NCBI RefSeq assembly: GCF_900089775.1
Contig: NZ_FLOB01000002.1
Coordinates: forward strand, 1 to 64,000
DNA: 64,000 bases
Source: Marinomonas spartinae
GTDB taxonomy: Bacteria; Pseudomonadota; Gammaproteobacteria; Pseudomonadales; Marinomonadaceae
Direction of reading: 5' to 3'
Shown here: positions 43,373 to 52,878 of the stretch, piece by piece
How positions within the stretch are numbered: the stretch's first letter is position 1
Layout of the letters: every line of letters begins with the position of its first letter
Position numbers and translations under genes: made by a program
Notes under the pieces: generated by a model
What the model was told of the DNA's origin: nothing
The model's database searches: none
Seen by the model: the letters and a program-made list of their open reading frames with translations, nothing else

Positions 43373-45832
43373 ATGTCAGCCACATCGATTAATGCACTGC
43401 TAGATGCCATGACACTTGAAGAGCAAGTTTCATTATTGTCGGGTCAGGATTTTTGGTCTATTGCCAGTATCCAGAGGTTGGGTATCGGTGAGCTGAGAGT
43501 GACCGATGGCCCAAACGGTGCCCGTGGCAGTGGCTCCCTGATTGGCGGAAATAAATCCGCTTGTTTTCCCTGTGGTATTGCTCTTGGAGCAACGTGGAAT
43601 CCAGAATTATTGTATTGCATAGGCTCTGCCATTGCCGATGAAGTCAAATCGAAAGGAGCGCATGTTTCACTGGCGCCAACGGTTAATTTACAACGTACTG
43701 CGACAAATGGACGCAATTTTGAGTGTTATTCAGAAGATGCGGTCTTAACGGCGTCTTTAGCCGTTCAGTTTATTAAAGGGTTACAGGATAAACAGATAGG
43801 CGCGACGATTAAGCACTTTGTGGGCAATGAAAGTGAAATTCAACGCACCACTATCAGCTCGGAAATAGACGAGCGAACCCTCCGTGAGCATTATTTGTAT
43901 CCGTTTGAACAAGCTGTCAAGCAAGCGGATACTTGGGCGATTATGTCGTCTTATAATAAGTTAAATGGTGTATATACCTCTGAAAATGAATGGCTTTTAT
44001 CCAAAGTACTCAGAGACGAGTGGGGCTTTGAAGGGATTGTTATGTCGGATTGGTTTGGTTCGCAGTCAACGGCACCAACCATTAACTCTGGTCTAAATTT
44101 AGAAATGCCTGGGCCGAGCCGAGATCGGGGGAATAAGCTGATTGCGGCAGTGAACGAAGGGGCGGTGGATCCTGAACGGGTACGTTTCCTTGCTCACGGT
44201 ATGCTGACTTTGTTAGAAAGAGTGGGGGTTTTACAGACGCACACTGAGCGAGAAGAACAGTCTCTTGACCGTCCAGAGCATCGTGAATTAATTCGCGTAG
44301 CGGGTGCGGAAGCCACCGTATTGCTGAAAAACGATAACCTATTACCACTCGATCATCCGTCGAGTATTGCGGTGCTGGGGCCGAATGCTGATAGCGCACA
44401 AATCATGGGGGGCGGCTCGGCCCAACTCAATCCGCATTATGCGATTACGCCTCTTGCAGGTCTGACAGCGCAACTTGGCGAAGAGAGCATCGTTTATGCG
44501 CAAGGTTGTTCTAATCGTCGTTATGAACCATTGATAACGGGGGCATTTCAAGCAGACTATTTTACCAATCGTGAATTATCAGGTGACCCTGTTTATACAG
44601 AAACGGTTGATCAGTTACACGCTTTTCTGATGGAAGGGTTCGGCGGTGGAAAAGTAGAAAAAAATCATTTCTCTATTTTGCTTGAAGGGGACATCCGTAT
44701 CTCAGAAACGGCCGATTATCATCTCGGTGCCTTCAGTGCGGGTTATATTCGAGTGTACTTAGATGAACAGCTGATTATCGATTCTTGGGGAGACAAATGG
44801 CAGCGTGGCACAACGTTTTTTGAAGAGGGTAGTGAAGAGCGTGTTGAGTCCGTTTCATTGAGTCAAGGTCATACTTACCGCTTGCGTGTTGAATTCGCTT
44901 GTTTACCCAATAATAAGCTGGGGGTGAGTGGCTATCGAGTTGGGTTAGGTCTACCAACATCTGATCAGGATATTGCCGAAGCGGTTGAGATAGCGAAAAA
45001 CACAGATACAGCGATTGTCTTTGTCGGTCGTAACGCTGAATGGGATACAGAAGGGGGCGATCTACCACATATTCGTCTACCTGGCCGACAAGATGAATTA
45101 ATTGAAGCGGTGGCCGCTGTTAATTCAAAAACGATTGTTGTGTTACAAACAGGAGGGCCCGTTGAAATGCCGTGGTTGAATAAAGTGAGTGCGGTATTGC
45201 AAGCATGGTATCCTGGGCAAGAAGCAGGCAATTCCATTGCCGATGTTTTGCTGGGTAAACAAGAGCCGAGTGGGCGTTTAGCGCAAACCTTTCCTGTTGC
45301 CTATGAAGATACTCCTATTGCCAATGGCGATGCACAGGTTTACCCCGGTAGAGAGGGGAAGATTGTCTATCAAGAAGGGGAATTCTTTGGGTACCGTCAT
45401 TATGATGAACATGATATTGAGCCTTTGTTTGCGTTTGGTTTTGGTTTGGGATATGCCCAATTCTCTTTGCAAGATGCCCAGGCCGAACAAAGTCATGATG
45501 GTTATGAGGTAATGGTAAATCTTAGTAATGTCGGTAAGCGAACAGGCCAAGCGGTTGTGCAGGCGTATCTTGTCCCGCCTACAGGAGAGGCAAAGCGTGC
45601 CCCGCAAGCTTTGAAAAGCTTTGTAAAAGCCTCTTTAGAGCCCGCTCAAACGAGCCAAATTGCTTTGCCGATCTCGTTACGAGATTTAGCCTTTTATGAT
45701 GTGGATGAAGGACGATGGTGTGTCGCCAGTGGGATCCATCGTGTTGATATTGGCTTTTCATCACGAGATATAAAACAGTGCGTCAATATTGAGATTGCCG
45801 AGCCATTCTTTTTGGAAGACGGGTCTTTTTAG
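43373..45832 (+). CDS. Beta-glucosidase, glycoside hydrolase family 3 with PA14 insert
   Basis: It hydrolyses terminal beta-D-glucosyl residues, probably of plant- or algae-derived glucosides. The 819 residues have a GH3 N-terminal barrel with catalytic nucleophile Asp226 in GIVMSDWFG and substrate-binding KHFVGNE near 147. The GH3 C-terminal alpha/beta sandwich starts near ATVLLKNDNLLPL, interrupted by a PA14 domain (about 390-525), as in many family 3 enzymes; the final fibronectin-like domain follows GFGLGYAQFSL. No signal peptide is seen from ATG 43373, which has GGGAG just upstream. No sugar transporter is adjacent. Confidence 0.93.
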   Translation: MSATSINALLDAMTLEEQVSLLSGQDFWSIASIQRLGIGELRVTDGPNGARGSGSLIGGNKSACFPCGIALGATWNPELLYCIGSAIADEVKSKGAHVSLAPTVNLQRTATNGRNFECYSEDAVLTASLAVQFIKGLQDKQIGATIKHFVGNESEIQRTTISSEIDERTLREHYLYPFEQAVKQADTWAIMSSYNKLNGVYTSENEWLLSKVLRDEWGFEGIVMSDWFGSQSTAPTINSGLNLEMPGPSRDRGNKLIAAVNEGAVDPERVRFLAHGMLTLLERVGVLQTHTEREEQSLDRPEHRELIRVAGAEATVLLKNDNLLPLDHPSSIAVLGPNADSAQIMGGGSAQLNPHYAITPLAGLTAQLGEESIVYAQGCSNRRYEPLITGAFQADYFTNRELSGDPVYTETVDQLHAFLMEGFGGGKVEKNHFSILLEGDIRISETADYHLGAFSAGYIRVYLDEQLIIDSWGDKWQRGTTFFEEGSEERVESVSLSQGHTYRLRVEFACLPNNKLGVSGYRVGLGLPTSDQDIAEAVEIAKNTDTAIVFVGRNAEWDTEGGDLPHIRLPGRQDELIEAVAAVNSKTIVVLQTGGPVEMPWLNKVSAVLQAWYPGQEAGNSIADVLLGKQEPSGRLAQTFPVAYEDTPIANGDAQVYPGREGKIVYQEGEFFGYRHYDEHDIEPLFAFGFGLGYAQFSLQDAQAEQSHDGYEVMVNLSNVGKRTGQAVVQAYLVPPTGEAKRAPQALKSFVKASLEPAQTSQIALPISLRDLAFYDVDEGRWCVASGIHRVDIGFSSRDIKQCVNIEIAEPFFLEDGSF

Positions 45833-45850
45833 TAGAAGATAGGCGATAGT

Positions 45851-45891
45851 CCATTAAAAAAACGGGACCAAGTTTGCCGTTTTTTTAATGG
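45851..45891. terminator. Bidirectional terminator after the beta-glucosidase gene
   Basis: CCATT plus seven A and CGG (45851-45865) pair perfectly with CCG plus seven T and AATGG (45877-45891), a 15-bp stem with an 11-base loop. It also serves the convergent diguanylate cyclase gene. Confidence 0.88.
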
Positions 45892-45947
45892 TGGCATAAA
45901 CTGAAATCACTTTTATCCAAGGTTAACAATGCAAGTACCTTGGTGGT

Positions 45948-46961
45948 TTAAAATAAAGTATGATTGACTTTATTACGTCCCTGTTGCTTAGCAAGGTATA
46001 AGTTGTGATCCGCCGATCGTAAAAAATCACTTAATGATTGACCAGGTAAAAAGCGGCTGATGCCAACGCTGATGGTTAGCTGTAAGCGTAAATCATGTTG
46101 ATGGAATAGGGTGTTCTCAATAAAACAGCGAAGACTTTCTGCCGTACTATAGATTTCTTGTTCGCACTTTTCACTGAGGATGATAATAAATTCTTCCCCT
46201 CCTAGGCGGTACACATCCTCTTCGTTCGCATACATTTGCAGGTTATCCGCCATTTCTATGAGTATTTGATTGCCAATATCGTGTCCGAATTTATCATTAA
46301 TCGCTTTAAAATGATCAATATCAATGAGCAGCATAAAGGCTTTTATATTGTGTTGATCAATATGCTCAAATGCGGCATCCAGAGCATACCTGTTTTTGAG
46401 CCCTGTAAGAGAGTCTTCTAAGGCCATATTACGCAGCCGGAGATTGTCTTTTTGATGCTGTGACTCGTATACATAGCACAGACACCAAACGCAAAAATGG
46501 GCGAGGGTGTAATTGACCATGGCTCGATAGGGTAGAAAGCCCTCGTGTGTGGTTTTCGTATAAATAATATATAAGACGGGAAACACTAGCAGGAGGGACA
46601 AAATAAGCCCTCCACGGGAGCCAAACATCATGAAATAGACAAATGGTAACAAAATGCTCCAATAAAGAGAGCCAGCGCGAATGTCGCCTTGCAGCGGGGT
46701 GAGTAAGACGAGAACAGTAATCATCCCCACAAGGGTGTAATGCTGCCATTCTTTATCTTGGTTTTTGAGTGCTTGGATAAAGAAAAACAAGCTAAAGCTG
46801 ACGATTATCAGCTCAACAGAGGCTAATAGATAGAGTTTTAGGTAAACTAGGTTCCACAGGCTATAAAAAAATGTAATGGCACAGATGATAAGGCTCAAGC
46901 CTTTATGAACGGCGAGCGGTAAATTTGGTACATGTTGGTTGTGGTGTTTATTCGGATGCAT
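45948..46961 (-). CDS. Diguanylate cyclase (GGDEF) with membrane sensor
   Basis: It makes cyclic di-GMP from two GTP. Its 337 residues have an N-terminal region with five to six membrane helices (about 15-175) and a GGDEF domain (about 185-337). DSLTGLKNRYALD starts the domain and the active site is GGEEF in YRLGGEEFIIIL, a common active variant. The usual inhibitory RxxD site five residues earlier is absent (NEED), so product inhibition may be lacking. The membrane sensor has no named family that I recognise. Its signal might affect the pilus region, but that is not supported by the sequence. Confidence 0.9.
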   Translation of the reverse strand: MHPNKHHNQHVPNLPLAVHKGLSLIICAITFFYSLWNLVYLKLYLLASVELIIVSFSLFFFIQALKNQDKEWQHYTLVGMITVLVLLTPLQGDIRAGSLYWSILLPFVYFMMFGSRGGLILSLLLVFPVLYIIYTKTTHEGFLPYRAMVNYTLAHFCVWCLCYVYESQHQKDNLRLRNMALEDSLTGLKNRYALDAAFEHIDQHNIKAFMLLIDIDHFKAINDKFGHDIGNQILIEMADNLQMYANEEDVYRLGGEEFIIILSEKCEQEIYSTAESLRCFIENTLFHQHDLRLQLTISVGISRFLPGQSLSDFLRSADHNLYLAKQQGRNKVNHTLF

Positions 46962-47063
46962 TTCTCTAACTACTCAACTGGTTTTCGAGAGGCTTTTAAA
47001 TAATATGATTTTTGCATCTCTTGCGCGCATCCTTCGATAAAGAGACCATTATTTTTACCGTAT

Positions 47064-47540
47064 TTATTTTAATAGCAAGCCTTTATTTATAGGGTGGAAA
47101 TGGGTTGCCGCTTGAATGAGGGAGTGAGCTGTTAAGGCTTCGACACCAAATACATCGACCTGGGTGCCATGTTTGTCACGTAACCACCGTGCCAATAAAT
47201 CAAAGTCACCATCACCCGATGCAAGGATTAACTGGTCACTCATGGGACCAAACTCCATAGCATCGATGGTAATACCTACGTCCCAATCGCCTTTTGCAGA
47301 TCCATCCATACGCTGGATATAGGGTTTGAGCTTTATTTCAAAGCCAATAGCACGCAAAATATTTTGGAATTGGCGCTGTTTTTCATCGCCTCTATCTGTA
47401 GCGTAAGCAATCGCCTTGACGACGGTTTTATCTGCTGTTACCTGTTTCCAGAAGGCGTTATAGTCGAAGTTGGCGCCATATATTTGGCGTGTAGTGTAGT
47501 AAATGTTTTGTACATCTACCAGAATCGTGACACGTTTCAT
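47064..47540 (-). CDS. NYN-domain (LabA/DUF88) protein
   Basis: This 158-residue single-domain protein has the NYN fold, a PIN-like ribonuclease fold. Acidic residues needed for metal binding are visible: Asp in ILVDVQNIYY, GDWDVGITIDAMEF and ASGDGDFDLL. The family includes predicted RNases and LabA-type regulators; targets are unknown. It lies alone, divergent from a small DUF4870 membrane protein. Confidence 0.85.
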   Translation of the reverse strand: MKRVTILVDVQNIYYTTRQIYGANFDYNAFWKQVTADKTVVKAIAYATDRGDEKQRQFQNILRAIGFEIKLKPYIQRMDGSAKGDWDVGITIDAMEFGPMSDQLILASGDGDFDLLARWLRDKHGTQVDVFGVEALTAHSLIQAATHFHPINKGLLLK

Positions 47541-47674
47541 ACAAAGCCTATTTGTATACTCAAGGCTTTAAATTGTACTCGATAACCCATAGAAAAGGCA
47601 TTGTTCTTGTGTGTTCCGTTCTTAGGAAAATAATAGTTAAGAAAACGATAGCTAAGAGAAACTAAGAGTCCATT

Positions 47675-48034
47675 ATGACCAAATTTGAGCCAAATTTTAA
47701 TGTACCGCGCTTTCCGGACGATGAAGAAAGTAAGAAGCATGCCACGATTGCTTATATCTTCATGTTACTTGGCCTGTTTACTGGGGTGTTTTGGTTGGTT
47801 GGCGCCATCTGGGCCATGGTTAAACGGGAGGATGCCCGTGATACGCTTTATGAAGACCATTACCGAAACATTATCAGTACTTTTTGGTGGGGGATAGTGA
47901 TGACTCTGCTCGGTGTTTTTTTAGTATTTTTCTTTATCGGCTATCTTGTTCTGTTGTTTACGTGGATTTGGTCTATTTATCGTATCATTGCAGGAACGGC
48001 TCGAATTCTTTCAAACCAACCTTATATGCGGTGA
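47675..48034 (+). CDS. DUF4870-like small membrane protein
   Basis: This 119-residue protein has three hydrophobic segments (about 24-50, 68-87 and 91-112). KKHATIAYIFMLLGLFTGV and HYRNIISTFWWGIVM fit the DUF4870 family, whose members have no known function. The C-terminal RIIAGTARILSNQPYMR would face the cytoplasm. It precedes a short hairpin with ATAGCGA (48036-48042) and TCGCTAT (48051-48057) that overlaps the end of the convergent gene. Confidence 0.78.
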   Translation: MTKFEPNFNVPRFPDDEESKKHATIAYIFMLLGLFTGVFWLVGAIWAMVKREDARDTLYEDHYRNIISTFWWGIVMTLLGVFLVFFFIGYLVLLFTWIWSIYRIIAGTARILSNQPYMR

Positions 48035-48053
48035 AATAGCGATACAGCTTTCG

Positions 48054-48995
48054 CTATGGCGTTGTGATGGAATGCGTTGTAACGGATAGTTTTGCTCCAG
48101 CGTAGAGTTGTTTGTTCTGACTCAATAACATGATCTCTTTTAAGGAAAGGGCTTTGCTGGGTGCCATTACAAAGGTTAATGTCTCAGGATGATGCCAAAA
48201 GGATAAAAGCTGATGAACAATAAGTTGTGATGTATGGCTTCCCGCTTTGGCTAGCCCCATTTCGTCTACTACCTTTTCTAAGGTTGAGGTGATATTCATC
48301 TGATTTCTCTTTTGTGCAGGATGCTTTTGTAGAGGGAACAGATGATGAACCAGCCCTGTATCATGAAAGCGAATGCTAACCTTATCAAAGGCAACACTGT
48401 CTCCATAGATAATGGGCATTGCGCTCATTTGTCTTAAGGCTATGGAGGCAAGTAGATCCGAACGAAATTCTTGTAGTGATAGCGTGTTGGTTAATAGCTC
48501 TAATTGGCTTTTCCAATGTAGAGTCCCAACTTGTTCAATGGTCAGATTTAACTTTGATGTTAATTGCCTGCCTATTTTATTTGAGGTGAACAATCCGGAT
48601 CCCTTCAATGCGTCAATGCCCAATTTGCTTAATAATCGTCGCGAGTCGCGAGCAAGTGATTTATGAGGATCAAATTGAAAGCTAACCTGTAAATCAGGGT
48701 AGATGAGTGGTAGCCACTTTAATGAGATCGTTCGAAAGGCAAGCCATGGATAATGCTCGTTACCGAGTGAAACAGATTGTAAGGTTGGTGTGAGGGTAAA
48801 AGGTGAGAACGAGATGGTTTTATAGTGGACGAAAGAGCGTAATCCCGCATGTTCTAATCGCTCATCGATGATTTTTTTACTGTAATAGGTCCCTAACTCT
48901 TTTGCTGCTAAGAAAACGACCAGAAGACAGCACAAGATACTGAGTGTTACCCGCAGCATTTTTCTTGATAACAGCCAAGAAGGGGAAAGTCCCAT
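48054..48995 (-). CDS. Membrane-anchored protein of unknown function
   Basis: I do not recognise a family with confidence. The 313-residue protein has one N-terminal membrane segment (about 14-33), KMLRVTLSILCCLLVVF, and a mostly beta-rich periplasmic part with alternating strands (TISFSPFTLTPTLQSVSLGN, KLNLTIEQVGTLHWKSQLE). This style resembles AsmA-like or DUF945-like envelope proteins. The ATG at 48995 follows AAGGAGCGCTCC and is preferred to 49019, which would overlap the previous gene. It is probably co-transcribed with the acetyltransferase 13 bases upstream. Confidence 0.65.
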   Translation of the reverse strand: MGLSPSWLLSRKMLRVTLSILCCLLVVFLAAKELGTYYSKKIIDERLEHAGLRSFVHYKTISFSPFTLTPTLQSVSLGNEHYPWLAFRTISLKWLPLIYPDLQVSFQFDPHKSLARDSRRLLSKLGIDALKGSGLFTSNKIGRQLTSKLNLTIEQVGTLHWKSQLELLTNTLSLQEFRSDLLASIALRQMSAMPIIYGDSVAFDKVSIRFHDTGLVHHLFPLQKHPAQKRNQMNITSTLEKVVDEMGLAKAGSHTSQLIVHQLLSFWHHPETLTFVMAPSKALSLKEIMLLSQNKQLYAGAKLSVTTHSITTP

Positions 48996-49008
48996 GGAGC
49001 GCTCCTTT

Positions 49009-49491
49009 TTAGCTATCATGGAGTGCTAAACGTAAAATATGCTGAGGGCCTGCTGCACCGCCAGTATAACGTTGACCATTATCTTGATACCCCGCTTTTC
49101 GATAACAGCGATAAGCGGCAAGATTGTTTTCGTTAACCGTGAGACAAATATGGGAGAAATTGCGGCAATGTGTTTGAGCAAAACGACGAATGGCCTCCAT
49201 GCTTTTGTAACCGATGCCTCTACCTTGAAAATCATGGTCAATTAATAACGACCGTAGCCCTAACTCATGGTGTTCTGCAAAATCATGTTGGCTGGCGTAG
49301 TCAAGATCCAGTAGAAAAAAGCCGACGACACTATCGGGTTGTGAGTTGAGGCAAATCACACAAGCTTGTTCTGTGTTTTTGAGGTGTTTTAATGTTGCAT
49401 CGACCGAATTAACAAATAGGGATTGCTCTTCAGCAATAGTCAGAGCAAGAGCGTAGGGTCGTGTGGAGGCGTCCAAGTGCTTGATTATCAT
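49009..49491 (-). CDS. GNAT-family N-acetyltransferase
   Basis: This 160-residue acetyltransferase resembles the RimI-like group. The acetyl-CoA loop QGRGIGYKSMEAIRRFA follows the strand LGLRSLLIDHDF, and LAAYRCYRKAGYQDNGQRY is the C-terminal element with the conserved Asn-x5-Tyr. Substrate is unknown. It lies just upstream of the anchored protein gene. Confidence 0.82.
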   Translation of the reverse strand: MIIKHLDASTRPYALALTIAEEQSLFVNSVDATLKHLKNTEQACVICLNSQPDSVVGFFLLDLDYASQHDFAEHHELGLRSLLIDHDFQGRGIGYKSMEAIRRFAQTHCRNFSHICLTVNENNLAAYRCYRKAGYQDNGQRYTGGAAGPQHILRLALHDS

Positions 49492-49606
49492 AAATGTTAG
49501 CCTATTTTTTTGTTAAGGTGTCTTCTGCAAACTGTGATCTTATAAGAATTCACGTACCATAGACAGATTTGAGTTTATTGAATATTAGGAGCGTACTATC
49601 TCTTCA

Positions 49607-50950
49607 TTGATTCCCACACAAAATGACTTGTGGTTTTTGCCGTTAGGTGGAACGGGCGAAATCGGAATGAACATGAATCTCTATGGTCACAACGGACAGT
49701 GGCTCATGGTGGATTGTGGTGTCTCATTTAACGAGCCACTCAAAAACGACGATTTACATACCGCCGAAGTGGTGTGTGCTGACCCACGTTTTATCACTCA
49801 GCAAAAAGAACGCTTAGCTGGCATTGTCATTACCCATGCCCATGAGGATCATGTGGGCGCGTTACCTTTTTTGTGGAAACGCTTTAAATGCCCTGTTTAT
49901 ACCACGGCGTTTACGGCGGAAGTATTGCATCGAAAACTGCAACAGGTTGGACTCGCAGGTCAAGTGCCAGTCATCGTTGTTAAAGAAAATGAATCGAAAC
50001 AAATCGGCGCTTTCCATGTCACTTGGCTTGCCTTGACCCATTCTGTTCCAGAGCCATTTGCGATCACCATCCATACACCCGCAGGGAAAGTATTTCATAC
50101 GGGGGATTGGAAAATAGATAACCATCCAATCATCGGCAATGGCTTTTCGCCACAGCGCTTTCAGGCATTGGCTAACGATAATGTGTTGGCAATGGTGTGT
50201 GATTCTACTAATGCTTTACGGAGCGGACATTCGGAGTCAGAAACCGCCTGTTATGACGCCTTGTTAGCAACGATCGCACCAGAGAAAGGACGTGTCGTCG
50301 TCGGGTGTTTTAGTAGTAATGTGGCGAGGCTAGTATCACTTGGACGAGTCGCAAAAGAAACAGGACGTTATATGGCTTTGATTGGCCGTTCGCTTATCAA
50401 TATGGTTGGGGCGGCCAAAGCAACAGGGTATTGGCCCGATGATTTGCCGTTGATTGATGCGTCGCATTTGGGGTATTTGCCAAAGGAAGAAGTGTTGGCT
50501 GTTGTGACAGGGAGTCAAGGTGAGCCAAGAGCGACGCTGAATCGACTTGCTGCTGACTCCTGTTTTGATTTGACGGTTGAAGCGGATGATTTAGTTATCT
50601 TCAGTGCCATGATGATTCCAGGTAATGAGAAAGCCATCATGGGTTTAGTCGCTCAGTTTAAAGGGCGAAACATTCGTACACTTCAACAGCAGGATACGGA
50701 TTTACCTATCCATGTCAGCGGGCATCCTTGCCGCGATGAGCTGGCGCAACTGTATAGTTTAGTCCGACCCAAATTCGCGGTTCCGGTTCATGGGGAGCCA
50801 GAGCATTTACGAGGGAATGCCGAAGTGGCAAAACTGAGCCAAGTCCCCAGTCAGCTTGTTGGACAAAATGGCGACTTATATCAGTTTGCTCCACAGGTTT
50901 GTATTCGCCGTCAATTGGTAAAAACAGGGCGTATTGCTCTTGCTCGATAG
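49607..50950 (+). CDS. RNase J-like beta-CASP metallo-beta-lactamase protein
   Basis: This 447-residue protein is related to RNase J. The metal site is THAHEDH (His77, His79, Asp81, His82), then DWKIDNHP and the beta-CASP region (CFSSNVARLVSLGRVAKETGRY, VTGSQGEPRATLNRLA), ending with VPVHGEPEHL. Full RNase J is about 550 residues, so the C-terminal domain is missing here. The start is unclear: no ATG or GTG exists before the conserved core, TTG 49607 is 15 bases from AGGAG (49587-49591), and ATC 49598 is 6 bases away with TAG in frame at 49586. Probable nuclease or regulator; target unknown. Confidence 0.85.
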   Translation: MIPTQNDLWFLPLGGTGEIGMNMNLYGHNGQWLMVDCGVSFNEPLKNDDLHTAEVVCADPRFITQQKERLAGIVITHAHEDHVGALPFLWKRFKCPVYTTAFTAEVLHRKLQQVGLAGQVPVIVVKENESKQIGAFHVTWLALTHSVPEPFAITIHTPAGKVFHTGDWKIDNHPIIGNGFSPQRFQALANDNVLAMVCDSTNALRSGHSESETACYDALLATIAPEKGRVVVGCFSSNVARLVSLGRVAKETGRYMALIGRSLINMVGAAKATGYWPDDLPLIDASHLGYLPKEEVLAVVTGSQGEPRATLNRLAADSCFDLTVEADDLVIFSAMMIPGNEKAIMGLVAQFKGRNIRTLQQQDTDLPIHVSGHPCRDELAQLYSLVRPKFAVPVHGEPEHLRGNAEVAKLSQVPSQLVGQNGDLYQFAPQVCIRRQLVKTGRIALAR

Positions 50951-50956
50951 CCTTGA

Positions 50957-52027
50957 TTAGGTGCTACTGTCAAGAATAGGCGCTAAGACAGTTTTAGCTG
51001 CTCTGCCTGGGATTTCTTTCGCGAGTCTTGGTACTAAATAGCCGGGCAATTCTGCTGCGACCTTGCCCATTAGTCGTTGGGCTTCTTCGATAGAAATATC
51101 AAAATGGGCAGCCCCTTCCACTGGGTCTAAGGTGAACATATAATAAGGTATGATACCTGCTTTAAACACCGCTTCACTTAGATTGACTTGTGCTTCTATT
51201 GTGTCATTTACGCCTCTTAGCAATACTCCTTGATTAAGTAAGGTGACGCCAGATTGCTTGAGTCGCTGAGCGGCATGTGTGACCTGTTCATCCACTTCAT
51301 TGGCATGGTTAATATGCCAAACCATGATGATGTCTAAATGGCTGGCGTTGATCCAATTGAGCATATCTTGGCACACGCGCTGTGGAATCACCACTGGCAA
51401 GCGAGAGTGAATGCGCAAGCGTTTAATTTGTGGAAGAGCTTCGAGTTTACGAACCTTATCCGCTAAGAGCGCGTCTTTCATCATTAAAGGATCGCCACCG
51501 CTTAATATCACTTCATTAATATCTGGGTGCGCGGCTAAATAATCGATTACTGAATCCCACTCTGCTTGTGCAAGTTGGTTGTCTGCATAGGGGAAATGAC
51601 GACGAAAGCAGTAACGGCAATTTACCGCACAGGAGCCTGTCGTAATGACCAATAAACGTCGTTTGTATTTATGCACAATTGCCTTTTGCGGATTGTGATC
51701 GGCTTCCTCTAGCGGGTCTTTGCTATAGCCCGTTATCGCTAACATTTCATGGGTGCTGGGCAAAACTTGGATTAACAGTGGATCGGTAGGGTTAGCGTAT
51801 TCAATACGTGATAAGTAAGGACGAGGGACGAAAAGCCTGAATGCTTGGTGTGCTTGCTTGCCATGTTTGATCATGCTCTGGGGTAAGCCAAGATGATGGA
51901 TGAGTTCAGGAAGTTGGGTGAGGGCCTGGGAAAGGTGCTCTGACCAAGTAACATCGTTATCTGTTTGAATCGGGATCACGTCAAATATCTGCAAAATTGG
52001 GTTAATTTGGGTTATGATTGCTGCCAA
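50957..52027 (-). CDS. epmB: EF-P-(R)-beta-lysylation enzyme EpmB (radical SAM)
   Basis: This radical SAM lysine 2,3-aminomutase-like enzyme makes (R)-beta-lysine that EpmA attaches to EF-P. The iron-sulfur motif is CAVNCRYC at Cys133, Cys137 and Cys140, and EVILSGGDPLMMKD is the SAM-binding element. The 356 residues match the family. It converges with the RNase J-like gene and is divergent from efp across 156 bases; this is the classical pairing. The partner epmA is not in the window. Confidence 0.93.
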   Translation of the reverse strand: MAAIITQINPILQIFDVIPIQTDNDVTWSEHLSQALTQLPELIHHLGLPQSMIKHGKQAHQAFRLFVPRPYLSRIEYANPTDPLLIQVLPSTHEMLAITGYSKDPLEEADHNPQKAIVHKYKRRLLVITTGSCAVNCRYCFRRHFPYADNQLAQAEWDSVIDYLAAHPDINEVILSGGDPLMMKDALLADKVRKLEALPQIKRLRIHSRLPVVIPQRVCQDMLNWINASHLDIIMVWHINHANEVDEQVTHAAQRLKQSGVTLLNQGVLLRGVNDTIEAQVNLSEAVFKAGIIPYYMFTLDPVEGAAHFDISIEEAQRLMGKVAAELPGYLVPRLAKEIPGRAAKTVLAPILDSST

Positions 52028-52183
52028 CTTGTTGGCCAGTTGGGCCAGCGGCTCTTTGATATCTACGCAAATGTCTTTTGACCTGACTAAAACAGGGCGT
52101 TATAAATATGTTTGCTCAGAGTATCAGGCTGACATGATACGTTAGTTGGAGCCTTTTCTCTAAAAAATACACGGTGAGGATGT

Positions 52184-52759
52184 ATGGCTAATATTTCTAC
52201 CAGCGAAATGCGCGGCGGCACAAAAGTAATGGTCGATGGTGACCCTTGTGCTGTATTAGATAATGAACATGTAAAACCTGGAAAAGGTCAGGCGTTTAAC
52301 CGTCTTAAATTGCGTAACCTGAAATCGGGTCGTGTTTGGGAGCGCACATTTAAATCTGGCGATACTCTTGAGTCTGCTGATGTGATGGATACGGAGATGG
52401 AGTATTTATACACAGATGGCGAATTCTGGCACTTTATGGACATTGATGGTTCGTTTGAGCAACACGCGGCGGATGAAACGGCGGTAGGTGAAACGAAAAA
52501 ATGGCTTAAAGAGCAAGAGAAGTATGTGGTCACTCTATATAACGGAACGCCTCTTGCGGTTGCGCCACCTAACTTCATTGAGTTGGAAGTCACTGAAACG
52601 GATCCAGGCGTAAAAGGTGATACTGCCAATGGTGGTTCAAAACCTGCCTTTTTGTCTACTGGCGCGATGGTTCGTGTGCCACTGTTTATTAATATTGGTG
52701 AAGTGTTGCGTGTCGATACGAGAACAGGTGAGTACGTTTCTCGAGCAACGGGTAAGTAA
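52184..52759 (+). CDS. efp: Translation elongation factor P
   Basis: It rescues ribosomes stalled at consecutive prolines. The 191 residues contain the three EF-P domains, and Lys34 in VKPGKGQAF is the residue that receives beta-lysine from EpmA/EpmB. The C-terminal motif [15 protein letters not shown] closes the protein. The adjacent epmB supports the beta-lysylation route rather than rhamnosylation (which uses Arg). Confidence 0.97.
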   Translation: MANISTSEMRGGTKVMVDGDPCAVLDNEHVKPGKGQAFNRLKLRNLKSGRVWERTFKSGDTLESADVMDTEMEYLYTDGEFWHFMDIDGSFEQHAADETAVGETKKWLKEQEKYVVTLYNGTPLAVAPPNFIELEVTETDPGVKGDTANGGSKPAFLSTGAMVRVPLFINIGEVLRVDTRTGEYVSRATGK

Positions 52760-52808
52760 TGCCTATGTTTGATTGAGAGAGGTCGACACGACGGATCTTG
52801 ACGAAGAG

Positions 52809-52846
52809 AAAAAGCCCTTGGCATGTCAATGCCAAGGGCTTTTTTG
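52809..52846. terminator. Terminator after efp
   Basis: AAAAAGCCCTTGGCAT (52809-52824), loop GTCA, ATGCCAAGGGCTTTTTT (52829-52845) form a long perfect stem with a T-run. Confidence 0.92.
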
Positions 52847-52878
52847 TTGCAATAATACAATAATGTGATTTTACTTTC

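Noticed and set aside
47064..48034. Toxin-antitoxin pair (NYN nuclease with DUF4870 protein)
   Set aside because: The genes are divergent with 134 bases between them, and the second is a membrane protein with no antitoxin features.
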